This document shows positions 7,284 through 14,546 of a stretch of DNA of 16,156 bases, piece after piece. The stretch spans positions 1 to 16,156 of the forward strand of contig JAICQC010000052.1 in assembly GCA_025938055.1 (NCBI GenBank), read 5' to 3'. Each line of letters opens with the position of its first letter. The stretch's first letter is position 1. Origin of the DNA: Anaerolineales bacterium (GTDB lineage: Bacteria > Chloroflexota > Anaerolineae > Anaerolineales > Villigracilaceae). The notes under the pieces were generated by a model. That model did not search any database. It had not been told where the DNA came from and saw only the letters and a list, made by a program, of their open reading frames with translations. A program made the translations under genes and the position numbers.

Positions 7284-7718
7284 ATGTCTCTGTTCGATCG
7301 CTTGCTTCAATATCTGGGTCTGTTGGGAAAAGATGATGGAACGGAGACTACACGCGTATTTTTGCACGATGAGGAACTGATTGCTGTCATCCGGGATGTT
7401 GCCAGGCAGCAGGAACGACCGGAAGCAGAAGTCATTGCCGATCTTACAAAAATGGGATTAAATCAGTTCATGTCCCAGGGGGAGTTGGAGCAGCGCTGGT
7501 CCTCCCTCTCGCACCGAGAACAGCAGGTCGTTGCCCTGATCTGTCTCGGCTACCGGAACTATGAGATTGCGCAAACCCTGGTTATTGCGCCTCCGACCGT
7601 AAAGACTCATCTACAGCGTATTTTCGACAAATTCAGTTTACGAAGCACAAAAGAGTTGCGACTTGCTTTGAGGAACTGGGACTTCCGCGAGTGGTGGGAG
7701 CATAACCAGCACGGCTAG
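7284..7718 (+). CDS. Small LuxR-type DNA-binding regulator, probably leaderless
   Basis: This is a 144-aa predicted transcription factor. Residues 73-130 form a LuxR-type helix-turn-helix: WSSLSHREQQVVALICLGY, then NYEIAQTLVIAPPTVKTHL, then RIFDKFSLRSTKELR, with the classical L-S-x-R-E and V-K-x-H-L positions. There is no receiver or autoinducer domain. The N-terminal segment at about 23-63 (TRVFLHDEEL..., one strand and two helices) looks like a ribbon-helix-helix or small dimerisation module; this is inference. The ATG at 7284 is 6 bp after a TATAAT box and has no Shine-Dalgarno sequence, so the mRNA is probably leaderless. The LexA-like palindrome between -35 and -10 suggests repression at this promoter. 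A terminator follows at 7785-7803. Confidence 0.88.
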   Translation: MSLFDRLLQYLGLLGKDDGTETTRVFLHDEELIAVIRDVARQQERPEAEVIADLTKMGLNQFMSQGELEQRWSSLSHREQQVVALICLGYRNYEIAQTLVIAPPTVKTHLQRIFDKFSLRSTKELRLALRNWDFREWWEHNQHG

Positions 7719-7784
7719 GGCTGTATCTTCATCCTGACCCCACATCTGGCTCAACCTCTGGTGTACATCGAAAATCAACCTCAA

Positions 7785-7815
7785 AATCCCCCGTCGGGGG
7801 ATTGTTATTTAATTT
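7785..7815 (+). terminator. Rho-independent terminator after the LuxR-type gene
   Basis: A perfect 8-bp stem AATCCCCC/GGGGGATT (7785-7792/7796-7803) with a 3-nt GTC loop is followed by the T-rich tract GTTATTTAATTT. It lies 66 bp after the LuxR-type stop and before the TIR gene, so the TIR gene probably needs its own promoter or read-through. Confidence 0.82.
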
Positions 7816-7908
7816 CCCATCCTTTAAGCTGGGCAGCCATCCAGGCACTAGAAAAGGATGTACAACAGATTATTCATTTTGCCTCAATCCGCTTTCGAGG
7901 ACATGCCC

Positions 7909-8331
7909 ATGAAACACTCAAGACAACTTCAGATATTTCTTCTTTATGCACGCACTGACCAGCAAGCCGTTCAGCGCCTATACCGCCGCATCGTCAAGGA
8001 TGGCGCCATAGCCTGGCTGGATGAAAAAAATATACTGCCCGGTCAGGATTGGGCGTACGAGATTTGCAGGACGATCTGGAAAAGCGACATAGTCGTTGTC
8101 TGTCTTTCGAAGCAGTTTAACCGACAGGGAGGTTTCCGGCATGAAGAGCTAAAGATCGCGCTTGCAAAGGCAAACTCGCTCCCGCAGGGCGAGACCTTTC
8201 TTATTCCTGCCCGGCTGGAGAAGTGCGACCTGCCTGCCTCCCTGCGGCGCTGGCAGCGTGTAGACCTCTTTGCGGCTGATGGGTATAAAAGGCTGGCACG
8301 TGCCTTCGATGCCTGGGTGGGTACCACCTAG
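7909..8331 (+). CDS. Stand-alone TIR domain protein (TIR_2 type)
   Basis: This 140-aa protein is essentially one TIR domain. Bacterial TIR domains are commonly NAD+-consuming enzymes or signalling adaptors; which applies here is not shown. Visible landmarks are IFLLYARTDQQAVQRLY (first strand and helix), IAWLDEKNILPGQDW (BB-loop region), SDIVVVCLSKQF, and GGFRHEELKIAL, where E79/E80 occupies the position of the TIR NADase glutamate. Then come FLIPARLEKCDLPASL and WQRVDLF. I chose ATG 7909 because GAGG (7897-7900) lies 8 nt upstream. The in-frame ATGs at 7858 and 7903 are less well placed. There is no signal peptide or TM. It sits between the LuxR-type gene and a TIR-TM gene on the same strand. 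Confidence 0.88.
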   Translation: MKHSRQLQIFLLYARTDQQAVQRLYRRIVKDGAIAWLDEKNILPGQDWAYEICRTIWKSDIVVVCLSKQFNRQGGFRHEELKIALAKANSLPQGETFLIPARLEKCDLPASLRRWQRVDLFAADGYKRLARAFDAWVGTT

Positions 8332-8394
8332 CGTGCCTCATGTCACTCATACAATCCAGGAAATGAGAAGGGGTGTATTTTCAATCAGTTGCTG

Positions 8395-8400
8395 TATAAT
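8395..8400 (+). promoter_or_regulatory. -10 box of a putative promoter for the TIR-TM gene
   Basis: A consensus TATAAT (8395-8400) lies 30 bp before the ATG at 8431, leaving a short leader that contains GGAG. The -35 position is not consensus. Confidence 0.45.
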
Positions 8401-8430
8401 GCATCAGACTCTTTGCCGCTGGAGACTTGC

Positions 8431-9489
8431 ATGGGCCACATTTTCATCAGTTACAGTCGTACCGATACAGAGTATGCCCACAGGCTCGCTGACGTGCTGC
8501 AGAGCAGGGGTTTGAACGTCTGGATAGATGCCCGGCTTGACTATGGCACCCAGTGGCCCCATGAACTTCAAAAGCAGTTGGATTCCTGTGATGCATTCAT
8601 TGTGATCATGACGCCGCGTTCATTTGCATCGGAGTGGGTGCAGAGCGAATTGCAGCGAGCCCGGCGCAAATTAAAGCCGATCTTCCCGTTACTGCTGGAG
8701 GGGGAGGAGCCCTGGCTTTCTGTCGAATCGACGCAATTCTATGACGTGCGCGGGGGCAAAATGCCGGATGCCCGCTTTTTTTCAGCGCTCCAGCGGGTGG
8801 CGGCTTCCGGCACTTCTGCATCGACGATGCAGTCTCGGAGAGAGTCCTCCAGGGTAACAACAGTTTCTAATTTTGCCTCCCCAAAATCGCGAACAGGCGC
8901 TTGGGTTGCGGTGATCGCCGTCGCTGTGCTGGCATTTGTTGCGTTCGCGGTGTTTGCAGCAGGACCTCTGCTGGCAAGAGTATTGAACTCTTCACCGCCC
9001 GCCACCGTGGACCCTTCCGCGCAAGATCCCGGTATACGACCGACGGACGCGCTTGAACTCCCGCTGACAGGATCGACCAGTGAGGCCCTGGCAACGTTGA
9101 CCCTTGAACCTATCGTGGTCGCCAATAATTATGATATCTCGCGCTGCTGCGGTGATCCCGGCACGCAAAGATCGGAGATCCTGGACTTTACGATCCCAAT
9201 CGAAACAGATGGCGTCCTCCGCATTGCCTACAGCGCGGCAACGGACGTGCTCGCCTGCTCGGACATTGTCCTGCATATCCTGTGGGACGGTGTTGAGATC
9301 TATTCCACCGAGCGGGTCGGACCGGGCACCGGCAGGTACACGACTGGCTCGCTGGATCTCAGTCCCTTGATTTCGCGGGGTACACATACCCTCACGCTCA
9401 GCCCCGAAGGTGTAGTGGGCGGCTGCAACAGCGGGACACTCGGCGGCTGGGCAGGAAAGCTGATCGTTCACACCAGCCTAGCTCCGTAG
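8431..9489 (+). CDS. TIR-TM protein with extracytoplasmic beta domain
   Basis: This is a 352-aa membrane protein. The TIR domain covers residues 1-125: HIFISYSRTDTEYAHRLAD, LNVWIDARLDYGTQW, CDAFIVIMTPRSF and SEWVQSELQRA, with E73 at the usual NADase glutamate position. A Ser/Arg-rich linker precedes one TM at about 157-178. A Pro/Thr linker leads to an outside beta-rich domain (about 225-350) with five cysteines (CC near 240, then three more), reminiscent of jelly-roll or carbohydrate-binding folds; no family was assigned. The layout suggests that an outside signal is passed to a cytosolic TIR, which is inference. The start ATG 8431 has GGAG (8421-8424) 6 nt upstream. A strong terminator follows at 9512-9541. 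Confidence 0.88.
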   Translation: MGHIFISYSRTDTEYAHRLADVLQSRGLNVWIDARLDYGTQWPHELQKQLDSCDAFIVIMTPRSFASEWVQSELQRARRKLKPIFPLLLEGEEPWLSVESTQFYDVRGGKMPDARFFSALQRVAASGTSASTMQSRRESSRVTTVSNFASPKSRTGAWVAVIAVAVLAFVAFAVFAAGPLLARVLNSSPPATVDPSAQDPGIRPTDALELPLTGSTSEALATLTLEPIVVANNYDISRCCGDPGTQRSEILDFTIPIETDGVLRIAYSAATDVLACSDIVLHILWDGVEIYSTERVGPGTGRYTTGSLDLSPLISRGTHTLTLSPEGVVGGCNSGTLGGWAGKLIVHTSLAP

Positions 9490-9511
9490 AGACTTCCAGT
9501 CTTAAAAAATC

Positions 9512-9541
9512 AGCCGCAGACGAAACTGTCTGCGGCTTTTT
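9512..9541. terminator. Bidirectional rho-independent terminator
   Basis: A perfect 10-bp stem AGCCGCAGAC (9512-9521) / GTCTGCGGCT (9528-9537) with loop GAAACT is flanked by TTTTT on the plus side and, on the minus strand, by GATTTTTT. It lies between the convergent TIR-TM gene and the receiver-GGDEF gene and can serve both. Confidence 0.93.
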
Positions 9542-9544
9542 ACT

Positions 9545-10519
9545 TCATGAAACGGTGCGTTTCCGGCTCTGCTTATGTTTATACATCGCCGTGTCTGCCT
9601 GGGCAAGCAGTTCCTCCATGGTGATGGTCGACTGCGGTTCGACGCGAATTACTCCCAGGCTGAACGCCAGCGCATGCCCGCTGGCAGACTGAAGGTTGTG
9701 CGTATCCACATTGCTTTGCAGGCGCGCCTGTACGCTGGCAAGGTCGCTTTCGCTGGCATCGATGATCAGGATGACAAACTCATCACCACCCAGCCTCCCG
9801 ATCACGTCTGAGTCTCGGAAGGTGTCTGTCAAAATGCGGGAAAAGTGCGCGATCGCGGCATCCCCGGCGGCGTGACCAAACGTATCGTTGATGTACTTCA
9901 AGCTGTCCAGGTCTATGTAGAGCAGGTACATCGGGTAGCCTGCCCGCCGCGCAAATTTCAAGAGACCGGTAGCCAGAATCATGAAGCCGCGCCGGTTGTT
10001 CAAGCCGGTCAGGATATCAGTCAGTGAGAAGTTGCGCAGGCGCTCATTGGCTTTCTCGAGCTCTATATTTTTTTGGTAGAGTTTGTCAGCCAGCAGCTGC
10101 AGGTGTTCGCGCTGGAGCTGTCCGGTTTGGGGCAGCCTGGAAGGCGTGGTCGGACGCTTAAGAGATTCATTCACTGACCGCAGGATCTCGTGTGGTTCGG
10201 CAGGCTTTCTGAGGATATGCTGAATCCCGCTTGCCCGCGCCAGCCTGTGTATTTCAGATACATCGTAGTTATCGGTATGGAAGACCACAGGCATTGCCAT
10301 CAACAGCGGTTCGGCACGGATGCGTCGCACGAGCGTAAACCCATCCATATGCGGCATGAGGATATCGGTAATGATCAGGTCTGGGAGTTCGGCACGCGCC
10401 AGTTCCAGCGCTTCGGCACCGCCGCCCGCTTCCAGCAGACGATGTCCATAATTGCCCAGCAATGTAATATACAATCGGCGGTCGGATGGATTCGTATCAA
10501 CAATAAGAATGGTTGCCAC
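9545..10519 (-). CDS. Response regulator with GGDEF output domain (diguanylate cyclase)
   Basis: This 324-aa cytosolic protein is predicted to make c-di-GMP from two GTP when phosphorylated. The receiver (1-120) has D8, phospho-acceptor D52 (IITDILMPHMDG), T82 and K105. The second acidic pocket residue is Thr (VDTN instead of VDD), a mild departure. A helical linker (about 135-163) joins the GGDEF domain. That domain has LTDILTGLNNRRGF, IDLDSLKYINDTFGH, an intact GGDEF (244-248), and the inhibitory I-site R235-x-x-D238 five residues upstream, so product inhibition is expected. It starts with GTG at 10519, with AAGG about 9 nt upstream. A 16-bp palindrome lies in the 75-bp gap to the upstream gene. 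No promoter was clear, so it may be co-transcribed with the upstream operon. No partner kinase is in the window. Confidence 0.93.
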   Translation of the reverse strand: MATILIVDTNPSDRRLYITLLGNYGHRLLEAGGGAEALELARAELPDLIITDILMPHMDGFTLVRRIRAEPLLMAMPVVFHTDNYDVSEIHRLARASGIQHILRKPAEPHEILRSVNESLKRPTTPSRLPQTGQLQREHLQLLADKLYQKNIELEKANERLRNFSLTDILTGLNNRRGFMILATGLLKFARRAGYPMYLLYIDLDSLKYINDTFGHAAGDAAIAHFSRILTDTFRDSDVIGRLGGDEFVILIIDASESDLASVQARLQSNVDTHNLQSASGHALAFSLGVIRVEPQSTITMEELLAQADTAMYKHKQSRKRTVS

Positions 10520-10541
10520 TGTCTTCTACCTTTTGCGTGTG

Positions 10542-10557
10542 TGAGCACATGTGCTCA
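10542..10557. promoter_or_regulatory. 16-bp perfect palindrome before the receiver-GGDEF gene
   Basis: TGAGCACATGTGCTCA is fully self-complementary with no spacer and lies 22 bp upstream of the GTG start. It may be an operator for the diguanylate cyclase gene, or a hairpin separating it from the upstream operon. No U-run follows on the minus strand, so a terminator role is unlikely. Confidence 0.5.
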
Positions 10558-10594
10558 TCAAATCAACGGAACGAAATTCAATCAAAAATTGCTT

Positions 10595-12313
10595 TTACTC
10601 CGAAAAAGGGAATTGATGTAACATTTCCCAGCGATCTGCTGCCTTTTGTACGGTCCATTCAAGATGCCTCACAGTAAAGCTGACACCACTACTGGCGCCG
10701 AAAGTAGGATCTTTGATCTGCGTTGAGGTGTGTTCGGACAAATTGACGATTTTCAGGTGCGGCAGCCAGTCCCGCGATTTATAGGGATAACTGGCATACC
10801 CCAGTTCCTCCGCGATCTTACCAAGGTTGTTATACATTTTTTCGAGAGCCGCTGATTTTTCTGCCAGCAGCCATAACCTGCCCTGCTGATTGTTGACGTT
10901 CATCCTGGCGATATGCTGGACCTTGATCTCAAAGGGACGCATCTTCGCAGAATATTTTTCGAGGCGCTCCTTGAGCTTGTCGAAGTTTTCGACGTTGCGA
11001 ATTGCCTGGACGGTGAGATGCAGGTCGAAGATCGGCGTGCCGTTCACCACACGCGCTGTCTCTTCTGAAAGCCTGAAGAGACTGGAATAGTCTTCGCTCT
11101 CCGGTCTGACAATGATGAACGTTGCTTTCCCGTTTGAAACAGGTTCAGCCATGTTTTCTATTTCCTTGACCCTGTTCCTGTAGAGATTAACGTGGGCTTC
11201 GCCGTCGTCTCTTCCCACCCCGTAATTCCATGAGAGCAGCCCCTGGTGCAGGTCGTTTTGCCAGACTCTGCGGAGTTTGTTTTCCAGTTGGGCAGGAACG
11301 AGTTTTTTTGAAACAATCTTGAATTCATCTCCGGCGCGCTCCGATCGGAATAAGAGAAAACCTTTGTGCCTTGGGAATTGCTCTGAGAGCATGTTGGCAA
11401 AGCGTTTGAGGTCCTGATCGATCGCAATGCTGCCATAACGGGTGTTCCCTTCATGCATGTCGAGCATATCGGTAAGCGCCACACTTTGGACAGCCGCGTC
11501 CTCAAGGTACCAGGTTGCTCCCAGTGCATTGAGTGTGCCCGTGAGTGGTTCCCGGGTCACGATCTCTTCCACGATCTTTTTGACCGACTGGACGTTCTTG
11601 ACTGTTTGTTGTTCCAGTTCGACAGGCAGCGCTGATGAGCAAATTGTATCTGTAAGCCTTTCATAAGGCATATTAAACTCATTCCAACTTAGATGGCTGC
11701 TTGTGCCCTCCAACTGCCGGGGAATTTCCGAATGACTCTCAAGAACGGTTTGTCGAATGACAAGGGGACGGAAGAGCTTTCGTTGCTTTTGCAGGTTGTT
11801 GTCCGCTTCTGATTCCGTCTGTCCGGTGCCAAAATCCCAGGTGAGGAGCGAGTCGGTCTCCTGTTCAAGGTATGGCTTGGTGAGCAGCAGCCTCATCTCC
11901 TGAGGCGTCTTGGACATGGACAGGATCCTAAACTCGTCACTGCCCGGTGACCGGCAGACAAAATCGCCCTTGTCCAGGGTAAAAATGGACATCCACTGAT
12001 ATGCCAGCTTGTGCAGCTCTTCATCCACCACCGGCACGCCATAGACTTTGTTTGCCTGTCGTAGATCGTAAATATCGATCTTTGCCATCCCCTTGACCTG
12101 GTCGGTCGGCACCAGCCACTCGCCTGCCCGGGTATTCAGAGCGTGGGTCAGAGGATCGTACAACGCCAGGTCTTCTGCTGACCTTTGAATCGCGAAGAGC
12201 AGGCTCTTCAATCGTTGAACAAGAGTTTCAGCGACAGGCAGATTTTGAAACCGGTTTTCCATCTCTTTAAAAGATCGCAGGAAAACCTCTTTTTCATGAT
12301 CCATTTTCTTCAT
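10595..12313 (-). CDS. Tandem divergent GGDEF-like domains fused to a 2H-phosphoesterase-like domain
   Basis: This is a 572-aa cytosolic protein. GGDEF-like domain 1 (about 50-180) has DPLTHALNTR, D80 in IDIYDLRQANKVYG, and GSDEF (124-128). Domain 2 (about 252-388) has EPLTGTLNAL, D282 in TDMLDMHEGNTRYG, and AGDEF (327-331). Each ends with a G-x-G strand and a short terminal helix, as in GGDEF domains. Both keep the metal-binding Asp, the substrate-site Asn and D-E-F; neither has an RxxD I-site. The C-terminal domain (about 397-550) fits the 2H phosphoesterase fold, with H432-L-T and H519-L-K; the second motif has Lys where Thr/Ser is usual. The family assignments come from motifs, and the activities are unproven. 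The ATG overlaps the STAND ATPase stop as ATGA, so the two are translationally coupled. It could make a nucleotide signal, degrade one, or bind one. Confidence 0.82.
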   Translation of the reverse strand: MKKMDHEKEVFLRSFKEMENRFQNLPVAETLVQRLKSLLFAIQRSAEDLALYDPLTHALNTRAGEWLVPTDQVKGMAKIDIYDLRQANKVYGVPVVDEELHKLAYQWMSIFTLDKGDFVCRSPGSDEFRILSMSKTPQEMRLLLTKPYLEQETDSLLTWDFGTGQTESEADNNLQKQRKLFRPLVIRQTVLESHSEIPRQLEGTSSHLSWNEFNMPYERLTDTICSSALPVELEQQTVKNVQSVKKIVEEIVTREPLTGTLNALGATWYLEDAAVQSVALTDMLDMHEGNTRYGSIAIDQDLKRFANMLSEQFPRHKGFLLFRSERAGDEFKIVSKKLVPAQLENKLRRVWQNDLHQGLLSWNYGVGRDDGEAHVNLYRNRVKEIENMAEPVSNGKATFIIVRPESEDYSSLFRLSEETARVVNGTPIFDLHLTVQAIRNVENFDKLKERLEKYSAKMRPFEIKVQHIARMNVNNQQGRLWLLAEKSAALEKMYNNLGKIAEELGYASYPYKSRDWLPHLKIVNLSEHTSTQIKDPTFGASSGVSFTVRHLEWTVQKAADRWEMLHQFPFSE

Positions 12314-14538
12314 TGCGATGTCAGTATCTGTGGGTTAACCTTCAGGATTTCATCCTGGAGCGTTTTGGCTTTTTGAACCTCGTATTGCATGCCCTGGTGC
12401 TGGAAGCTCTCAATGGACTCATTGATGAGCGTCAAAGCAGCTTTCAGGTCCGAATCTGTTTCGAAGTAGACGGAAGCCAGTCCAAGCTGTCCCCGGGCGA
12501 GTTCATCCACTCTTCCGAACTCCTCCGCAGACTGGATACCTTCCATGAAGAGCTGTTTTGCCTCTTCATATCTCTTTTCTTTGAGCGCGACAAAACCCAG
12601 CCCGTTCAACGCGTAGCTGATATGGCGGACGGGGTCCTTGCGCACAGGGTCCTGCCAGGTATCGAGCGCTTTTTGATACCATTCCTTCGCTGCGCCCACG
12701 TTTCCGCGTTCATATTCGAGGTCGCCCAAGCCATACTGCGCGAAGCCCTTGCTGTAAATACCGTAATCGTCATGGGCAAATTTCTCGGTTGTCCCCAGCA
12801 CTTCCTTCAGCAGGGACTCGGAGCGCTCAAAATTGCCAAGACGTAGTTCCACGGTTCCCAGAGACCTCTTCGCGGCTGCGATCAGAAGATCGTCCTCGGT
12901 CTTGGTAGTGGCTTCGAGTGACTCCTCAGACCAGTGCAGGGCTCTCAGATAATCACCCTGGTAGAAATAGATCCAGGAAATATTTCTGGCGAATGTGCTG
13001 ACGGATTTCCAGTCTGATAAAAGCTTGGCGGCGCCCAGGGCGGCATGGGCAAGCGTCATGCGGTCGTACCAGAAGGCGCGCTGCCACAGCACACTGCCAA
13101 ACTGGATGCCGATCTGCACCAGGATCTCGGCGATATTGACAGTTTGCTTTGGCAGAGAGGCTGTACTGTGCTTCTTTTGCACGGACTTGTAGCACCACTG
13201 CGCGACGCTCAGGATATTATTGCGGTCCAGGAGCAGGTCGTCGTAGCCGCGCCATTCTTTGAAGCCGCTTTTCTGCGCGAGAAGCTTTACATAATACTGG
13301 GCGATCTTCAGTTCCGCCTGTTTGATAAACCGGCGGTCCCCGGTAAACTGCGTGCGGATGAACCTGCGCGTCAGGGGCAGGATGCTGAAATAGTCCCGAT
13401 CCGGTTCGTGGTCGATCAGCGCCAGCTGCAGCAGGTCGCTGATGGCGTTGTCAAAGTCGTCGGCGTCGTCGATCCCGGTGACCTCCTTCAGAGCAGCTCG
13501 GGAAACCGCCTCCGGCTGTAATGCCAGCACGAACAATATCTTTTTCTCGTTGTTGTGCCGCAGTAAGTTCCAGCTATGGTTGAAACAGTATTGCAGGATG
13601 GGAATGTTGGTATCCAGGCTCAGTTTGTCGAGCACCTGCGTCACCGAATAACCGAGGACGGCGATCTGCCCCTGCACCCAGAGCAGGGCGAGCGGGAGTC
13701 CGCCGGTCAGCTCCACCAGGTATTTGTTCTGATCCCGCGTGAGATGGATGTTTTTCTGCTGGGCATCCCATTCCAGGAGAGCGTTGCTCTCCTCGTACGA
13801 CAAGCCCTGCAGGCGAATGATCTGCCCCTCAGAGACGCGCTCGCGGGAGGTGATGGCAACTTTCAGCGTGATGGGTGAACGGCGCAGGAAATCGAGGATA
13901 TCCCGCTGTTCATTCTTGGAGAGCGATTCGAAGTTATCCAGGACGAGCAGGGTTGTCTGCCTGGAAAGCAGGTTATAGGCGCGCTTGATCTGGTCCTGGA
14001 TGGACAGGTTCCCGATGGTGGGGTTCCCCAAACTGGTACCTATGGTGATGAGAATATCCGAGAGGGTTTTGGCTTCCGGGATGATGGGCTCGATGCCGTG
14101 CAGGGTCAGGATGTTCTCCTTGGCGGAGATCCAGATCACGGATTCGAAGAGATCGTTCTCGATGCAGCGGTAACTGACTTCGGTGGCGAGGGTCGATTTG
14201 CCCACGCCGCCTATGCCTTCGATCCCTATGATGAACGTCCTGCTGTTCGGCTGCAGGGACTGCAAGATGGTCTTGATCTCCTCCTCGCGACCTACAAAAT
14301 AGGGGCGGCGCGGCAGGCTCGCCAGAAGGTTTGATTTCTCTGACTCCCGGGTATTGGCGGTCAGCCCGTCGATCTGTTTGCTGTAGCGGGCGATCGCCTC
14401 CTTTTCCATCGTGACGCTGTTGACGAGATGCAGGGGCTGATCGACGCCATAGGTTGCCAGCATTTCCTCGAGGACGTACAGATTCTTCTTATGGAGCGAT
14501 ATCATCCGTTCGAGATGAGTGATTTCTTCTTTATCCAT
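12310..14538 (-). CDS. STAND ATPase: N-terminal helical domain, NB-ARC, TPR repeats
   Basis: This 742-aa protein is a predicted ATP-driven switch of the STAND class. The N-terminal helical hairpin (about 3-60, ERMISLHKKNLYVLEEMLA) resembles the short effector-associated domains that recruit effectors to STAND proteins. The NB-ARC core starts at YFVGREEE (80-87), with P-loop GIGGVGKS (108-115), Walker B LLVLDN (D201), ITSRER (sensor region, 229-234) and GGLPLAL (279-285). A winged-helix region follows to about 410. The C-terminal half is helical and ends in about five TPR-like repeats (515-725, for example LGDLEYERGNVGAAKEWYQKA), the likely sensor. Start ATG 14538 has AAGG (14548-14545) 6 nt upstream, overlapping the stop of the previous gene (8-bp gap). 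It overlaps the GGDEF-2H gene by 4 bp. It is probably a conflict or signalling hub; the trigger is unknown. Confidence 0.9.
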   Translation of the reverse strand: MDKEEITHLERMISLHKKNLYVLEEMLATYGVDQPLHLVNSVTMEKEAIARYSKQIDGLTANTRESEKSNLLASLPRRPYFVGREEEIKTILQSLQPNSRTFIIGIEGIGGVGKSTLATEVSYRCIENDLFESVIWISAKENILTLHGIEPIIPEAKTLSDILITIGTSLGNPTIGNLSIQDQIKRAYNLLSRQTTLLVLDNFESLSKNEQRDILDFLRRSPITLKVAITSRERVSEGQIIRLQGLSYEESNALLEWDAQQKNIHLTRDQNKYLVELTGGLPLALLWVQGQIAVLGYSVTQVLDKLSLDTNIPILQYCFNHSWNLLRHNNEKKILFVLALQPEAVSRAALKEVTGIDDADDFDNAISDLLQLALIDHEPDRDYFSILPLTRRFIRTQFTGDRRFIKQAELKIAQYYVKLLAQKSGFKEWRGYDDLLLDRNNILSVAQWCYKSVQKKHSTASLPKQTVNIAEILVQIGIQFGSVLWQRAFWYDRMTLAHAALGAAKLLSDWKSVSTFARNISWIYFYQGDYLRALHWSEESLEATTKTEDDLLIAAAKRSLGTVELRLGNFERSESLLKEVLGTTEKFAHDDYGIYSKGFAQYGLGDLEYERGNVGAAKEWYQKALDTWQDPVRKDPVRHISYALNGLGFVALKEKRYEEAKQLFMEGIQSAEEFGRVDELARGQLGLASVYFETDSDLKAALTLINESIESFQHQGMQYEVQKAKTLQDEILKVNPQILTSQ

Positions 14539-14546
14539 AACGTACC

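Noticed and set aside
8332..8430. Terminator between the two TIR genes
   Set aside because: No stem with a T-run was found; the second TIR gene may be transcribed from its own promoter or by read-through.
12313..12846. Plus-strand open frame of 177 codons opposite the STAND gene
   Set aside because: It is a shadow of the TPR-coding region, with no ribosome site and no promoter.
14098..14334. Plus-strand open frame of 78 codons
   Set aside because: It is antisense to the P-loop region of the STAND gene, with no independent support.
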